A stretch of DNA of 64,000 bases from Theristus sp. LFF4_11 (taxonomy: Eukaryota; Nematoda; Chromadorea; Monhysterida; Xyalidae): the NCBI GenBank assembly GCA_030248135.1, contig JASANC010005762.1, forward strand, positions 62,001 to 126,000. Direction: 5' to 3'. This document shows positions 25,901-36,800 of this stretch, piece by piece. A program made the translations under genes and the position numbers. Each line of letters begins with the position of its first letter. Position 1 is the first letter of the stretch. The notes beneath the pieces are model-generated. The model was not told where the DNA came from. It was given only the letters and a program-made list of their open reading frames with translations, and did no database searches.

Positions 25901-28900
25901 GAAGTGTACCAGATTGAAATACTGACCGACATCGAGACGGTGGTGGTGATCACAGGTATGATGTTAGGTGATGATGATTGTGCGGTTGATTGCCTGGCTG
26001 ATTAAATAATTGATCGGTGGACTGATGGACTCATTGTTTAATTGATTGATTGATTGATTGATAGGTGGATACATTGATTTGTTAGTTCCTCCTTTCTTAT
26101 CGCTGGATCAATTGATGGATTGGTCGATCCTTTTATTATTCGCTGCTTGTTTTTCAGGCAAACAACGCCGGATCGGCTACATCCACCTGGCCGAACTGAA
26201 GCAAGCGCTGAATAGTCAACACCCGGGCGTCCGTCCGGTGCTCGAGAAGGACACCCAGCTGTGTCATTTGTTCCTGAGCGTGCGAACCGAGAAACACAAG
26301 TGAGCTTATGCTGTGATTCATTTTGTTTCGCAAAACGCAGCAACTTCGATAGCACTGTAAAGAACAGCGTGTGATACGGAGTTGTTGATTGACTGTCTGT
26401 GGATTGTACGGCTACGACGTTGTGAATTCTGGTGCAGTTTTCGCCATGTGGTGCGCACGCTTTTGTTGTTGTTGTTGGGATTTTTAGGCGATGTTTTTAG
26501 CCACGGCTAACCCATAGAAGCGTACAGAACGCCATTGAGTAGGGCGCCCATTGAGTTTTCTCTGTCATTAAGTGCCTATACACCCCTCGGCGGGGCTCGA
26601 TCCCCTGAGCGTACAGACTGTAGTCTGACGCACTACCACCAGGCCACGAGGGTGACAAAAATTTGCGGTAATGTGCACCACATGGAGGTAATGTGTGCCA
26701 CGGTTTACCACACCGCTGCACGAGCATTCTCATGGATTGGGTGCTTTGGATTATTCTCATGATGGTTCTCATGTGTTTTTCTCAAGCAATTTTGCAACAT
26801 TGCAAATGATCCGTTTGTTCGTTTTTGCGCAGATGCCTCTGCGTTGCCGACCCGGACCGCGTGCAGATACTGCAGTTCAACGAGCGACTGCAGGTGTTCA
26901 CACCGTACAAGGTAACGTTTATCTAATGGGACTTGTCAGACGCGAGATGAACGTTGTTGGTTGTGTGTTCGTTCGTAATACTGTAATCAACGTCTGTGGT
27001 TTGGATAAAGTGACTACCGTATTACCTCTATTAACCCCCCCCCAAAATTAAACCCCCCCCCAAAATAAACCCCCACCCCCTTGACAAGTTTCCAAATAAT
27101 CCCCCCCCCCAAAAATAAACCCCCATGGGGGTTTATTAGAAACCTGTTTGAAACACATACCTAGCGAATTCAGTGGCTGAATGCAGTGACATTGGTGAAA
27201 TTGTGCTACCAAAGGCCCCAAAGGGATGAGTTAGTGGTAATTTCATTACAAAAGGCTGTTACAAAAGGAAATCTCTGTGAAAAGTAGAAGTTTCTGCGAC
27301 TTCCTTCCTGCCATGGAAGGTATTTTTGCCATTTTGCCCACCCCTAAAAATGGTTTCCAAATAACCCCCCCCCAAAAATAAACCCCCCCCCCCAAAAAAT
27401 AAACCCCCACCCCCAGAAGTCGCTGAAGAAATAAACCCCCATGGGGGTTTATTAGAGGTAATACGGTATTATACCAGTATTGAGTGGTTTTTTTTGGTGT
27501 TGGAAAAAGTGGCAAAGGAGCCTTTGTTAGTTTTTTTCGTGCTTTTCCGCCAGGCCGTGAGCACACGCGAGCCGGTGACCTGTCTGACGGAGTTGCACAA
27601 TGGGGTGCTCATTGGAGCGGAGCAGTTCTATCGGCTGGACACCGCAGACGCGTCGTTGCATCGTGAGCAGTTTTTTGGGTTTGCCGTTGCCAGTTGCTTC
27701 TGTTACTCTATTCCACCTTTTACGTGATGTCCATTTCAATTCAATTTTACCATAACAAACAACGTTGTATTGTGTTAGTGATTAGTGTTTATGGGTGTTT
27801 TTAGAGTATTTTACACCTACAGTAAACAGCCTACTCCCTCAGAGTTCCTCTGCCCGTCTGATGGCTCACTAGCCCTGACGAATCGTGCGATCGCCCGGCA
27901 GGAGTTCCCACTGGACGCTGTTGTCATTTTGGACTCGAATCACCGGCCAACGAACGAGCTGCTGCTGGTCTATCAGAGTGGGTTTTGACAAAAAATATTT
28001 CGGAAAATCACTTTCATTTATTTTTGTTCTCTTGGTGGGCTATAGAATCTTCAAAAACCGGTCAGACTGTGGTAGCCTTAAACAAAAGGACAGTAAACAA
28101 CGTGATACTGTTGCAGAAAACACAGAAAGCTAGATCAACCTCGCTTTAGTTTTCACAACCTAGACGCTTTTGCTGTTTCCCCCCAGATTTCGGCGTTTAC
28201 GTCACCAGCAGCGATGGCAAACGATCGAGACTGGGCGAAATCGACTGGGAGCGATCGCCGCTGGAAATCGGTCGGTTTTGTCGCATTGCTGGTGCCACAT
28301 TTCGTTCATTTTTTTGTCAGGAAGACTGGTGTTGTTACAGTACTGTTAATGGTGGTTGGGGTTGGTGTTTTGGTGAACACCAGCTAGCCGCAGGTTGCCA
28401 AGCGAAACAAATGGTGCGGTGGCAGTCAAGTTTAGCGAAGTAGGGGTGCTCTGAATAGAATACCTGCACGTTGAGTGTCTGCACCTAATTTCGAGAACTA
28501 TTCTTTCTATTTTGGTCGTATTAGCGCTCTGGTTTCGGTTCTTTTGGACTGGAGTATGCCGGGCATTTCCATTCAGAATGCCAATCAGCTCATCGGTTCC
28601 CACAGAAACGCGCAGCATTCACTCCCTTTTTTCAGAAACGACCTAAGAAGTGTAGAGAAAAGTTTGCAAAATGAAATTTCATTTGTTTTTTCTTGTTTTT
28701 CAGCCTACAGCGCGCCCCACTTGTACGTGATGCATTTCGAGTCGATCGAAATTCTGACCATACCGAAATACGAGGGACTGAACACGCCGTGCGTTCTGGT
28801 TTTTTTGGGCTGTTCTAGTATTTCTACTCAAACACAGCTCATTGCTTGAAAGCGGCACGCCGATTGGTGTATGCAAGCATGATCTAGCCAATCAGCAAAC

Positions 28901-29848
28901 AGGCTCTTTGAAAATCAGACTGTTCTCCATTCGAAATGGCTTGAAAACAATTGTCCAACAGGGTTTATTATTAAGAGAGATGTTCCTTGCTTGTATAGAT
29001 CGATTCACCACAGCGACGGGGGTTGTTTGCTTGAACTTGACTAAATCATCAGCAAAGCAGTCTAGGCCAAGCATGTGTGACAGAAAAACCCAGTAACAAC
29101 GACAACTCATTTGCGTTTCGGAGTTATTGCTTGTTTGTTGTCGTTTCACAGACTGCTGGAACGCCAGAGTCTCGTCTCGTGCGCCTCGCCTCACGTCTGC
29201 GGTCGTGCAAGACGGGCGAACGAGGTGCTGCTGTCCTCCGTGAAGCGGCACTCGACCGAGCTGCTGTTGTTCAATGCCAGCAAGGCGTTCGTTGTTTTTT
29301 CGTGTTTTTTCGGTGTTTGTCTTGAAAGGTTGCTCAGCTGCTGATTTGGTTGCTGTACTTTGGCTTTGGCGCACTGATTGCTTGCCAGCCAGCCAAGCCA
29401 GTACAGCCTTGGTCTGAAGGTGGTGTGCTCTTTCACACACGGACACGCGCGCTGTATGTAATGTCGTGTGTGTGCCGGTGTGTTTGTTTCTGACTTGGCA
29501 GCGTTATAACTAATGGGGCATTCATGAAGCAGTATTTAGTGACCGCGTAGCTATGTTAGCACAGCTATGCGTCACGAAATACTGCTTCATGAATGCGCCT
29601 GAAGTCTTTGGACTAGGTCTGTACGGAAACCATCCATCCGACCAGTGCACTGAATTTGAGTTTTGGTTGGTGAATGTTCGTTTTTCGCAATATTCCGTCC
29701 GATTTTTTCAACATACAATGATTTCATTTGTTATCTAAAATTCGATTGCATTGTTTTCAGCCTGCCCACATCAAAGCCAACCGATTTGGTGAAACGAAAG
29801 TCGAGCGGAAATGATCGATCCAAGAAGCGAAGTCGAGTCCAAACATGA
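12106..29848 (+). CDS. Citron-like Rho-effector scaffold (coiled coil-C1-PH-CNH), no kinase domain
   Basis: Exons: 12106-12198, 12406-12456, 12732-12844 (these three less certain), 13348-13510, 13814-13930, 14697-14858, 15389-15550, 15849-15944, 16577-16680, 16953-17067, 17969-18145, 18474-18566, 18820-18915, 19068-19199, 19742-19897, 20055-20159, 20527-20688, 20981-21073, 21547-21702, 22000-22093, 22571-22752, 23118-23304, 23709-23931, 24344-24458, 24654-24772, 25229-25355, 25513-25593, 25817-25955, 26158-26299, 26833-26911, 27554-27662, 27843-27977, 28187-28270, 28704-28788, 29152-29286, 29761-29848. About 1489 aa, all phases consistent. Ser/Thr-rich start, coiled coil about 60-830, C1 about 900-965 (MRHNIPHKW, then CSVCLDGLSF), PH about 995-1120, CNH about 1160-1440 (VLIIGSEEGLFF, FGVYVTSSDGKR) and a basic tail. 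Domain order and CNH motifs match citron, which acts with RhoA at the cytokinetic midzone. No kinase exons are visible upstream, as in vertebrate citron-N. Confidence 0.9.
16108..16320 (+). repeat. Family F repeat, copy 2 (citron intron)
   Basis: Starts ATTATCTTTCG and ends AAGACAATAAT, with TTCTGCGAC and GAGTCGCA as inner inverted arms. The palindromic core TGACCCGAGTCCC / GGCTGAGTCACT and TTTCACGTCTACAA tie it to the copy at 3838-4068. Confidence 0.65.
16361..16521 (-). repeat. tRNA-derived SINE, family A, copy 2 (citron intron)
   Basis: Inverted relative to 3383-3558: begins TTTTAGGCGATGTTTTTCAG and ends with the complement of the tRNA-like head (GACTGTAGTCTAACGCGC, CCACCCAGG). It lies directly after a family F copy. 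Confidence 0.7.
17158..17917. mobile_element. hAT-type non-autonomous element (CAGGGTTTTTT ends) in citron intron
   Basis: 760 bp bounded by CAGGGTTTTTT and AAAAAAACCCTG, with exact 8-bp target duplications TTTCACAC at 17150-17157 and 17918-17925. Subterminal GCGTCAATTGACGCAAACG repeats on both sides in inverted orientation. CAGGG termini are common in hAT elements. No long reading frame. Confidence 0.9.
19235..19370. repeat. Palindromic MITE, diverged copy (citron intron)
   Basis: Inverted halves TCTGATTGGTCAG...GACGCATGCAGTCTGTGCA and ACGCATGCGTAACGTGGTCG...CCAATCAGCTAAT match the arms of the family at 1598 and 32889, without intact outer ends. Confidence 0.6.
22829..22921 (+). repeat. Compound microsatellite (GTT)n(GAT)n
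   Basis: A run of TTG/GTT triplets passes directly into GAT triplets, in the citron intron between exons 22571-22752 and 23118-23304. It produces artificial poly-His, poly-Asn, poly-Ile and poly-Met reading frames. Likely length-variable. Confidence 0.95.
25003..25200 (-). repeat. Family F repeat, copy 3 (citron intron)
   Basis: Inverted relative to the copies at 3838 and 48300: GCAGACGTGGAAAGAAAAC, GACTCGGCCCTATGTAGGGG, TTTTGAATTCCTGCGTCATC and TCTATGGGCGCATTGAG appear in reverse order. It sits just before the PH-domain exon 25229-25355. Confidence 0.6.
26485..26651 (-). repeat. tRNA-derived SINE, family A, copy 3 (citron intron)
   Basis: GATTTTTAGGCGATGTTTTT, GTACAGAACGCCATTGAGTA, GAGTTTTCTCTGTCATTAAG and the tRNA-like head complement (GGGGCTCGATCCCC, GTAGTCTGACGCACTACCAC) are all present. 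This is the best-preserved copy and has a clear B-box-like GGGGATCGAGCCCC. Confidence 0.75.
27015..27468. mobile_element. TA-flanked C/G-tract transposon, family B, copy 2 (citron intron)
   Basis: 454 bp between TACCGTATTACCTCTATTAA and GAGGTAATACGGTA. It matches 10487-11221 over the outer parts and the GACTTCCTTCCTGCCATGG core but lacks the 280-bp insert with the open frame. Contains CCCCCATGGGGG palindromes and AAATAAACCCCC runs. Confidence 0.8.
29514..29600. repeat. Short hairpin element in the last citron intron
   Basis: GGCATTCATGAAGCAGTATT pairs with AATACTGCTTCATGAATGCG around a short AGCTATGTTAGCACAGCT centre, a nearly perfect 85-nt hairpin. A diverged relative with the same CATTCATG...CATGAACG ends lies at 58014-58080. 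Confidence 0.7.
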
Positions 29849-30859
29849 AAGTTGATCTGGTTTATTTCCAACAGACAATTGTTGTAGATTCTATGCGTTT
29901 GTATTTTTTTACACACTGATTTTTCTCGGACGTCAAATGTTGCAAAATAAGTATGTGTTAGCTTTTTTGTTGTTCAAGTCAACTGTTTTGTTGTCTGTAT
30001 CTCACTTGCGTTTGACTGATCGTTTTCATTCCTTCAGCCAACAGTAGCTGGCTACAATTAGCTTTTTCGTCATTTGTTATTCTCCCATTTCATTTCACCG
30101 TTTCGGAGTTGTGCAACTTTTGTGTGTCTATGCAAGAAATGTCTGTCACCAGGTGCATACGTGTCACATGGTGCATTTCATCTTCAGTAGAAAAAGTTTC
30201 AGTGCTACATGGTTCACTCGAAAATCACTGTCCATTTAATGTCAGCTGCTTTCTGATATGCAGTACTCCGTTGTTGTGTTGGTGCTTGGCTTTCGAATGT
30301 TTGGCATTCTGTTCCATGAGATAATTTCACAAAAATCGGTGGTTAAGATGCCGATCTGGTTTTGTTCTTTTTCGTCTGTTTCAAACTCGTCAAGTGATGT
30401 GTTACTGTCACAAACCATTTCGTACTTATTTAAGCATTATTTTTGTTCATTATTATTAAGGATCAAACTGTTCCGTGCTATCAGTTATCCATATCATCTC
30501 GTTTTATTGGTTAACAATTTGCAATATTAACACCACACCACCACAGTAACAAGAGTAATAGAAATGTCATTCTGTACTTATCACAATCTGCATGATTGAT
30601 AAAAAAAATACCAGATACAAAACTTATCTTGTGTATTGGTTGTGTCCAAAAATCATTGTCAGTGTAAACTTTTGTTACTGATTCCGAATAATGTCGATCA
30701 CATCGCATCGTTGTAATCACAGTTAGTTATAAACTGATTGTTTGATCCATTGGATATTTAATGACATCGATTTTTCTGTTTTTTTTGTGATGGTCGATAG
30801 ATGAGAAATTGTAATAATCATAATCTTTCAATGTAATAATAAAAAAAAGTCATGTATGT
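29849..30859. other. Tail-to-tail spacer between citron and filament gene
   Basis: AT-rich, with no coding exon recognised on either strand. It should contain both 3' untranslated regions. AATAAA occurs on the plus strand near 30837 and its complement TTTATT near 30503, but I cannot assign either with certainty. Confidence 0.4.
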
Positions 30860-33800
30860 TTATCGTTGCCTTGTTGTCTCAAATGTCCATTGTTGCTGGA
30901 AAGGAACTTTTGTTCAATCTTTAATTGAAAGAACTGATCAAAATGTCAACAGCTTGACAATCTAACTGATCAGAAAGGATGATTTTGCGAGATGCTGATT
31001 AGCTGGCTTGGAGCAGCCAGCATGCTTAATTTAAATGTAGCCAATCAACTCGCGGCTTTAAAGTGTGATCTAGGTTTGACCTTATTGATTTGGTTTCCGC
31101 AGTCATTTCTTGAACCAAAACAAGCCAACGTGAGAATCAGAGAAAAAAACTTTAACTGTACCTCCCCAGACGCATCGCGAAGTACCAGCGTTGAGGTTGG
31201 CACCGAATTCTCCTGCCACGACCAATTACTGATCGATAGTTCATTTTTCGCCGCTTCCACGTTATTCGGACGTAGCTGGAAATTACAGGACAGGATTTTA
31301 GCCAGCAAGTTGCATCAGTGGTCGGTTATTGCTGTCTGCAGAACTTCTAAAAGAAAGCCATTGTTGTAGCCCTGTGAGCCAGTGTTTTCGCTAGACTAAA
31401 GAAATTGGCGCTGACCAAACAGCGCGCCCAGTCTGAAATCAGCGAATCAGCTAGCTGCCCAGAAACGAGCACTGCAAATCGAACTGTACCCCAACTTACG
31501 CTCAGAGTTTCATTCGCATTGAGCGTGGTCTCCGGCGGAATGTGGAATGTCAACGGGTCGTCATTGTCGCCAGTCGCATAGCCGACCGACCAGCCGCTGA
31601 TGTCGACGTCCTGGACTTTTTAAAGACCATTAACTCCAAATTATCCTGCAAAATCACCTGACCGCACGCAACTAATGTCCTCTCTCAAAACCGGGCACTA
31701 TCTTTCACACTGGCGACTGCAATTTATTGTGACGCCAAACAACGACTTAACAGCAATACTCTTCAAAGCATGACTTAATTTTTTTTTGCTTTCAGCATCA
31801 ACAGCTTCAACTTGATCACAGACCGTTCCGCCAATGTTCTCGAGTTGAATCGCTTTATGCGCCAGATCCACATTTGCAATGCGAACCCGTGCGTCGTAAC
31901 GTCGGTCCTCTGTGTCGAGCATCTTGCGAAATATCGCCAGTTCAGTGTACAGCGCACGCTTGGAATCGAGTAAATTCTGAGCAAAAAATGGTAGTCCGAT
32001 TTCAAAACACCAGTTGACCAGACAAAAAAGGGCTAACTTATAAGCAGCATTTGGAACTGGGGAGTTCCGGTTGCGGAAACTTGGAATGTAAGAATCTTGA
32101 ACAATTTTTTAGGCTTGGAAAACTTGCAGCAGTATTGCAGGTTTCAACTGTAAACATTCAGAGATTGTTGTTATTTTTGGTTGTTTGAAATTTAGTTCAC
32201 GACAATACGAACTACACCAGGTTGCTTGTAAACAGTGTGTTTACAACGTTGGTCGTTTTTCAAAAAAAAAAAACGACAGTCTGCGATAACAGTTGTTGGA
32301 CACACAGCAGGACCGGTTTGTTTGGTTGTCGTGTGACATGCGAAAACCAAAAAAAAACCTTGCATGCACAAACAGACCGAAAAACACGCTGAACACACGC
32401 GCAATATTGCTGTGTGCAAAAAAGACTGGCAAAATTACGGAACATTGAAAGGGCATCAGCAGTGTCGTCAAAACCAAACTTGGCCTTTTACGTCGATAAC
32501 CTGAACGAAAACCAGGCGCAAAACGAAAACTCGAACACCTGCAGTTGTTGACTGAGCTTTGCAAACTCGACGTGTTCCGCGCGCAGCTCTTTGTCTTTTC
32601 GTTCCAGCGTTTTCTCAGATTCGTTGCCGAGTCGGTCCATTGACTGTGTCACTTGCTTGAATCGGTGCTCCAAATGGTCGTTCTGACAAAACGAGACATT
32701 TTGTTCATTAAAAATGATGAAACAAAATAGTTTTTTAGCATCAAAGTATTGTCTTTTCTTTTGGTTTTGCGACTAGTGCGTTTGTAGCCGTAACGTGTGC
32801 GTGCGAACGCACAGTCTTGACGAGTCGTAGATCAGATCCAAAGAATGAAGCTAGATCACACGACCCGCTTGATTTTGCCCATACCCTACAGTCGAACTCT
32901 AAATTATAGGCTATCAGCTGATTAGTTGGTGATCACGTGATGCATGCTTTCCGAGCAAAACAGACGGGGACCCCACAGTGCACAGAAAACATGCATCACG
33001 TGATCACCAACCAATCAGCTGATTACCTATAATTTAGAGTTCGACTGTGTGTGGCTGTAAAATCACGACGTCAGGCACTCACTGTAACCTGATCTACCTA
33101 AAATCCACATCCCCAATTCTTCCATTTGCACCCACTTTCTGTTTCTCGTCTGCCACCTTCGCCTGCATACCAGCGACAGCCGCTCGCAGGCGTTTGATCT
33201 CCTCAGCCGATCGCTGTTCGTCAGCGCCGATTCCGTCGGCATAGCTGCGCTTCGCTTCATTTACCTGAAATTCGGGTTGTTGAAAGTTGTAAAAAATATA
33301 AAAGTAGAAGCGTGCATAGCGTTGGACCGTCAGGCCCACGTGTAGCATTTTACTTAACGTAAGCAAAAACCAGCAATCCTGAAGCTTCTCTATCACTTTC
33401 ACAGGGCACTTCACGGTCCTTCAAACATGAATCACGTTTTGCTGAATAAATCACTACGCGTATTGCTGGGTGCTTATTGAGTAATCAAATTATCAACATA
33501 AAATGCACATGTCATGTACCCAAATCAGCAGTGAATGAAAAACAAAAATAAAGAACGAAAAACTTCACTCATCACCTTTATGGAGTACCAGCTTTGCATG
33601 CTCTGTTTGTTCTTCTCAGCAGCAGCCCTGTATTCCCCTCTAATCTCCAGCACTGCTTTCGCCACCTCATTTTTGAAGTACTGCTCACTGTCATTCGGCT
33701 GTTTTTCCAGTAGTTCACGAAGGCCTTTGAGTTCCTGGGAAAATTGAAAAAAAAGTTTTTGGAATCATTGACTGGTTCGACGTTTCACTCAACAGAGAAA

Positions 33801-36800
33801 CTGTTTCAAATCTTCAAAGTAATAAATAATTGACAACTCACGAGTTTAAAACCAGCAGACCAGCTGAACCGCAATGGTATATATGACCCAATATGACCGG
33901 ACCACACGCATAAAAATCAATCAATGAACAAAAAACCAAAAAAATCAATACACACCTCTTCGTACATACGCCGGAGGAACTCCAGCTCTTCGGTCATTGT
34001 CTGAGCCTGGCTCTGCAGGTCGATGCGCGTGACGCGCTCATTGTCCAAGTCCTGCAATTAACTAAAGTGAATAGTGGGAGCCCACCCAACTATGTTTCTA
34101 AACTCAAACTTACTTACCTAGCCTGTTTGTTTCTCATTTTATGAGTTGCTTATTTGTTATATCCTCACATCTACCTGCAGTTGGAAAACCAGTCCGATCC
34201 ATATGCTAGTGTTGCTTCATGGCCAACAACAAGTACGCATTTTACAAAGAAACTTTCTGAGATTCAAATTCCGGTCAAAGCTGATGCCACAATGGTTGGC
34301 TTTAGCTAGCTGTCTCTACCAATCTGCGAAGCCAATGCAAATCAACCAATTTGCCAATCTGCGAAGTGATGTGCCCCTCACGAACTCCGCCATAGGTAAA
34401 CACTTTCATGCATGACGCGGGAGTTCAAAATTGGCAAAGCAATCCAGTCCCAGCTCCGATTTCCAGCCCAAAACAATACCGCACGCTTTGCACGTCTTTC
34501 AGTTGTTTCCTCCGCTCAGCAACCGACTGCGTCAGATTGCCCTTCTCGTTGGTCAACTGTTTCAAACGAGCACGAAGCTCCTCTAATTCATCGTGGCGAG
34601 CACCCAACAATTCCGTCAGTTTTGCTGGGTCTTGGTGTTGTTGTTTCGCGCTCGATAACTCCAATGAATCCAACCTGGATACAGTTTGTGACTCTGCACA
34701 GATAACCTTGCCATTTCAAGGAACTGACTAGTCAGATGCGGGAGAAGCTCACACTGGCTGCATCACGCAACGTCCAATTGAATATTACAAAGTGTCGTGT
34801 GTGTGCACTGAAAAGTCTACTGGGGACCGGACAACCGTGTATTTTGCTTACATTGCACGGTGTTCTGTCAAGTCATTTCGCGCTCGACTGAGATCGATTT
34901 CGGCGGCAGCCTTCTCGCGAGCCGCTTTGTCCAGCGCCTGTCGACTCTCTTTCAACAGATCAAACTGTTTCTCCGACTGAAAATACTTGCAAACTCCAAC
35001 AGAAGGTTTTTAAATCTGTTTCAAAGCTGCTATTCTGTAGGGGCGAAATTCAAGTGTGAACAGGCTGCCCCTAGAAATCAATCACTAGCTATACCTAACA
35101 CATGTCAGAAATATATTTTTTCTAGTCCGTATTTTTTAAATCCAAATGTTTCACACCCGGAATTGATCGTTTTCAGCGAACCACTGCGCCTGCAGCTCAG
35201 CCAACTCGGCCGTCAAAACTCGGTGGCGTTGCTCCAGTCGACCAACCGTTTGCACGTAATTGCCGAGGCGATTGTTCAACAGCTGCATGTCCGCCTTGCC
35301 TGCAGTTAAAAACAGAGGCCCATTGAAATCACTTTGAAACGTTCTGTTATTGTTGTCAACCTGTTTCCGTTTCCGGTTATTCGGACTGGATCAACATGAT
35401 GTTCAAGGAGGGACGTGGGTTGCCCTTAACCTCCTCCTTATAGATCAGGTTACCCAACAAATGATAAATATCCCAGAGATCTAAAAGCTGGCGAGTGAAG
35501 GTGTTCAGCTTCAATATTTGGATTTTCCAGTGGATTTTTTTGCCTTTCTCCAAAACAAAAGTATTTCACGCGTTTCAACCTTTCACAGCAGTCGACCGGA
35601 GCATATCAACCGCTTGCCGCGTCATGTCTGGCGAAACCGACTGAGCTTCGATACCCATCTCCGACTGTATGCGTAGCGTTCGCAGCGTTGAGTTTGCGCT
35701 CGGACCTAAATGAATAACAACTGGTGACTCTTACGAGCACGATCCACGATTCGATTCAATTGAGAAATTTTGCAGCAAAACTGAGCAGCCCAGAGCGATT
35801 GTAAACTTCTTGATGTTAGTTCATTGGAAATGGAAAAAAATGGAAACACCACCCTCGCTCTCACCAGGTGACGAGCTCCGTGACAGTCGAGTGGATGAGT
35901 CGGCACTCTGCGGTCGTGCGTAATACTGATAATCTGGCGTCGCCATTAAAAACCGCTCCGATTGACGCTGCTTCGTCGTCGGCTCGTAAGTGGCGGCGAC
36001 GTGGTGCGCAACTGTCCTGGTTGGCATGCCAAGCTCGCGCGCTTTCCCACGGTCCCAGCTGCCCCTGATCGGCTCACGATCATAGCGCGACGTGGGCGTA
36101 CTGTCCCAGATATATCTGCTGCTGTCGGTGGTGGTGCTGCTGATCAGTTCCTTCTCGAGTGGCTGAACTTTCGCACGGTCGATGTCTATGAGTTTCTCAC
36201 GGTGATGATCGATGTCTTTGTCACTATCTCTGCTACTGGTCGAATGTTTCTTTTGCGTCCGCATTTTCCCACGGTCAGTGTCCTTGAGTTTCTCACGGTG
36301 ATGCTGGATGCTGTCCTTGATGTCCTTGTCACTGTCACTGCTAATGGCAGCGTCTTTTTTCTGTGCCTCAATTTTCTCACGGTCAGTGTCCTTGAGTTGC
36401 TCACGGTGATGCTGGATGCTGTTACTGATGTCCTTGTCACTTTCGCTGCTGCTAGTCGTATCTATCTTTTGGGCTTGGATTTTCTCACGGTCAGTGTCCA
36501 TGAGTTTCTCACGGTGATGCTGGATATTTTCCTTGATGTCCTTGTCATTGTCACTGCTAATGGCAGCGTCTTTTTTCTGCGCCTCAATTTTCTCACGGTC
36601 AGTGTCCTTGAGTTGCTCACGGTGACGCTGAATGCTGTTACTGATGTCCTTGTCACTTTCGCTGCTGCTAGTCGTATCTATCTTTTGTGCTTGGATTTTC
36701 CCACGGTAAGTGTCCTTGAGTGTCTCACGATGATGCTGGATGCTGTCATTAATGTGCTTGTCACTTTCGCTGCTACTGGTAGAATGTTTCTTTTGCGCCT

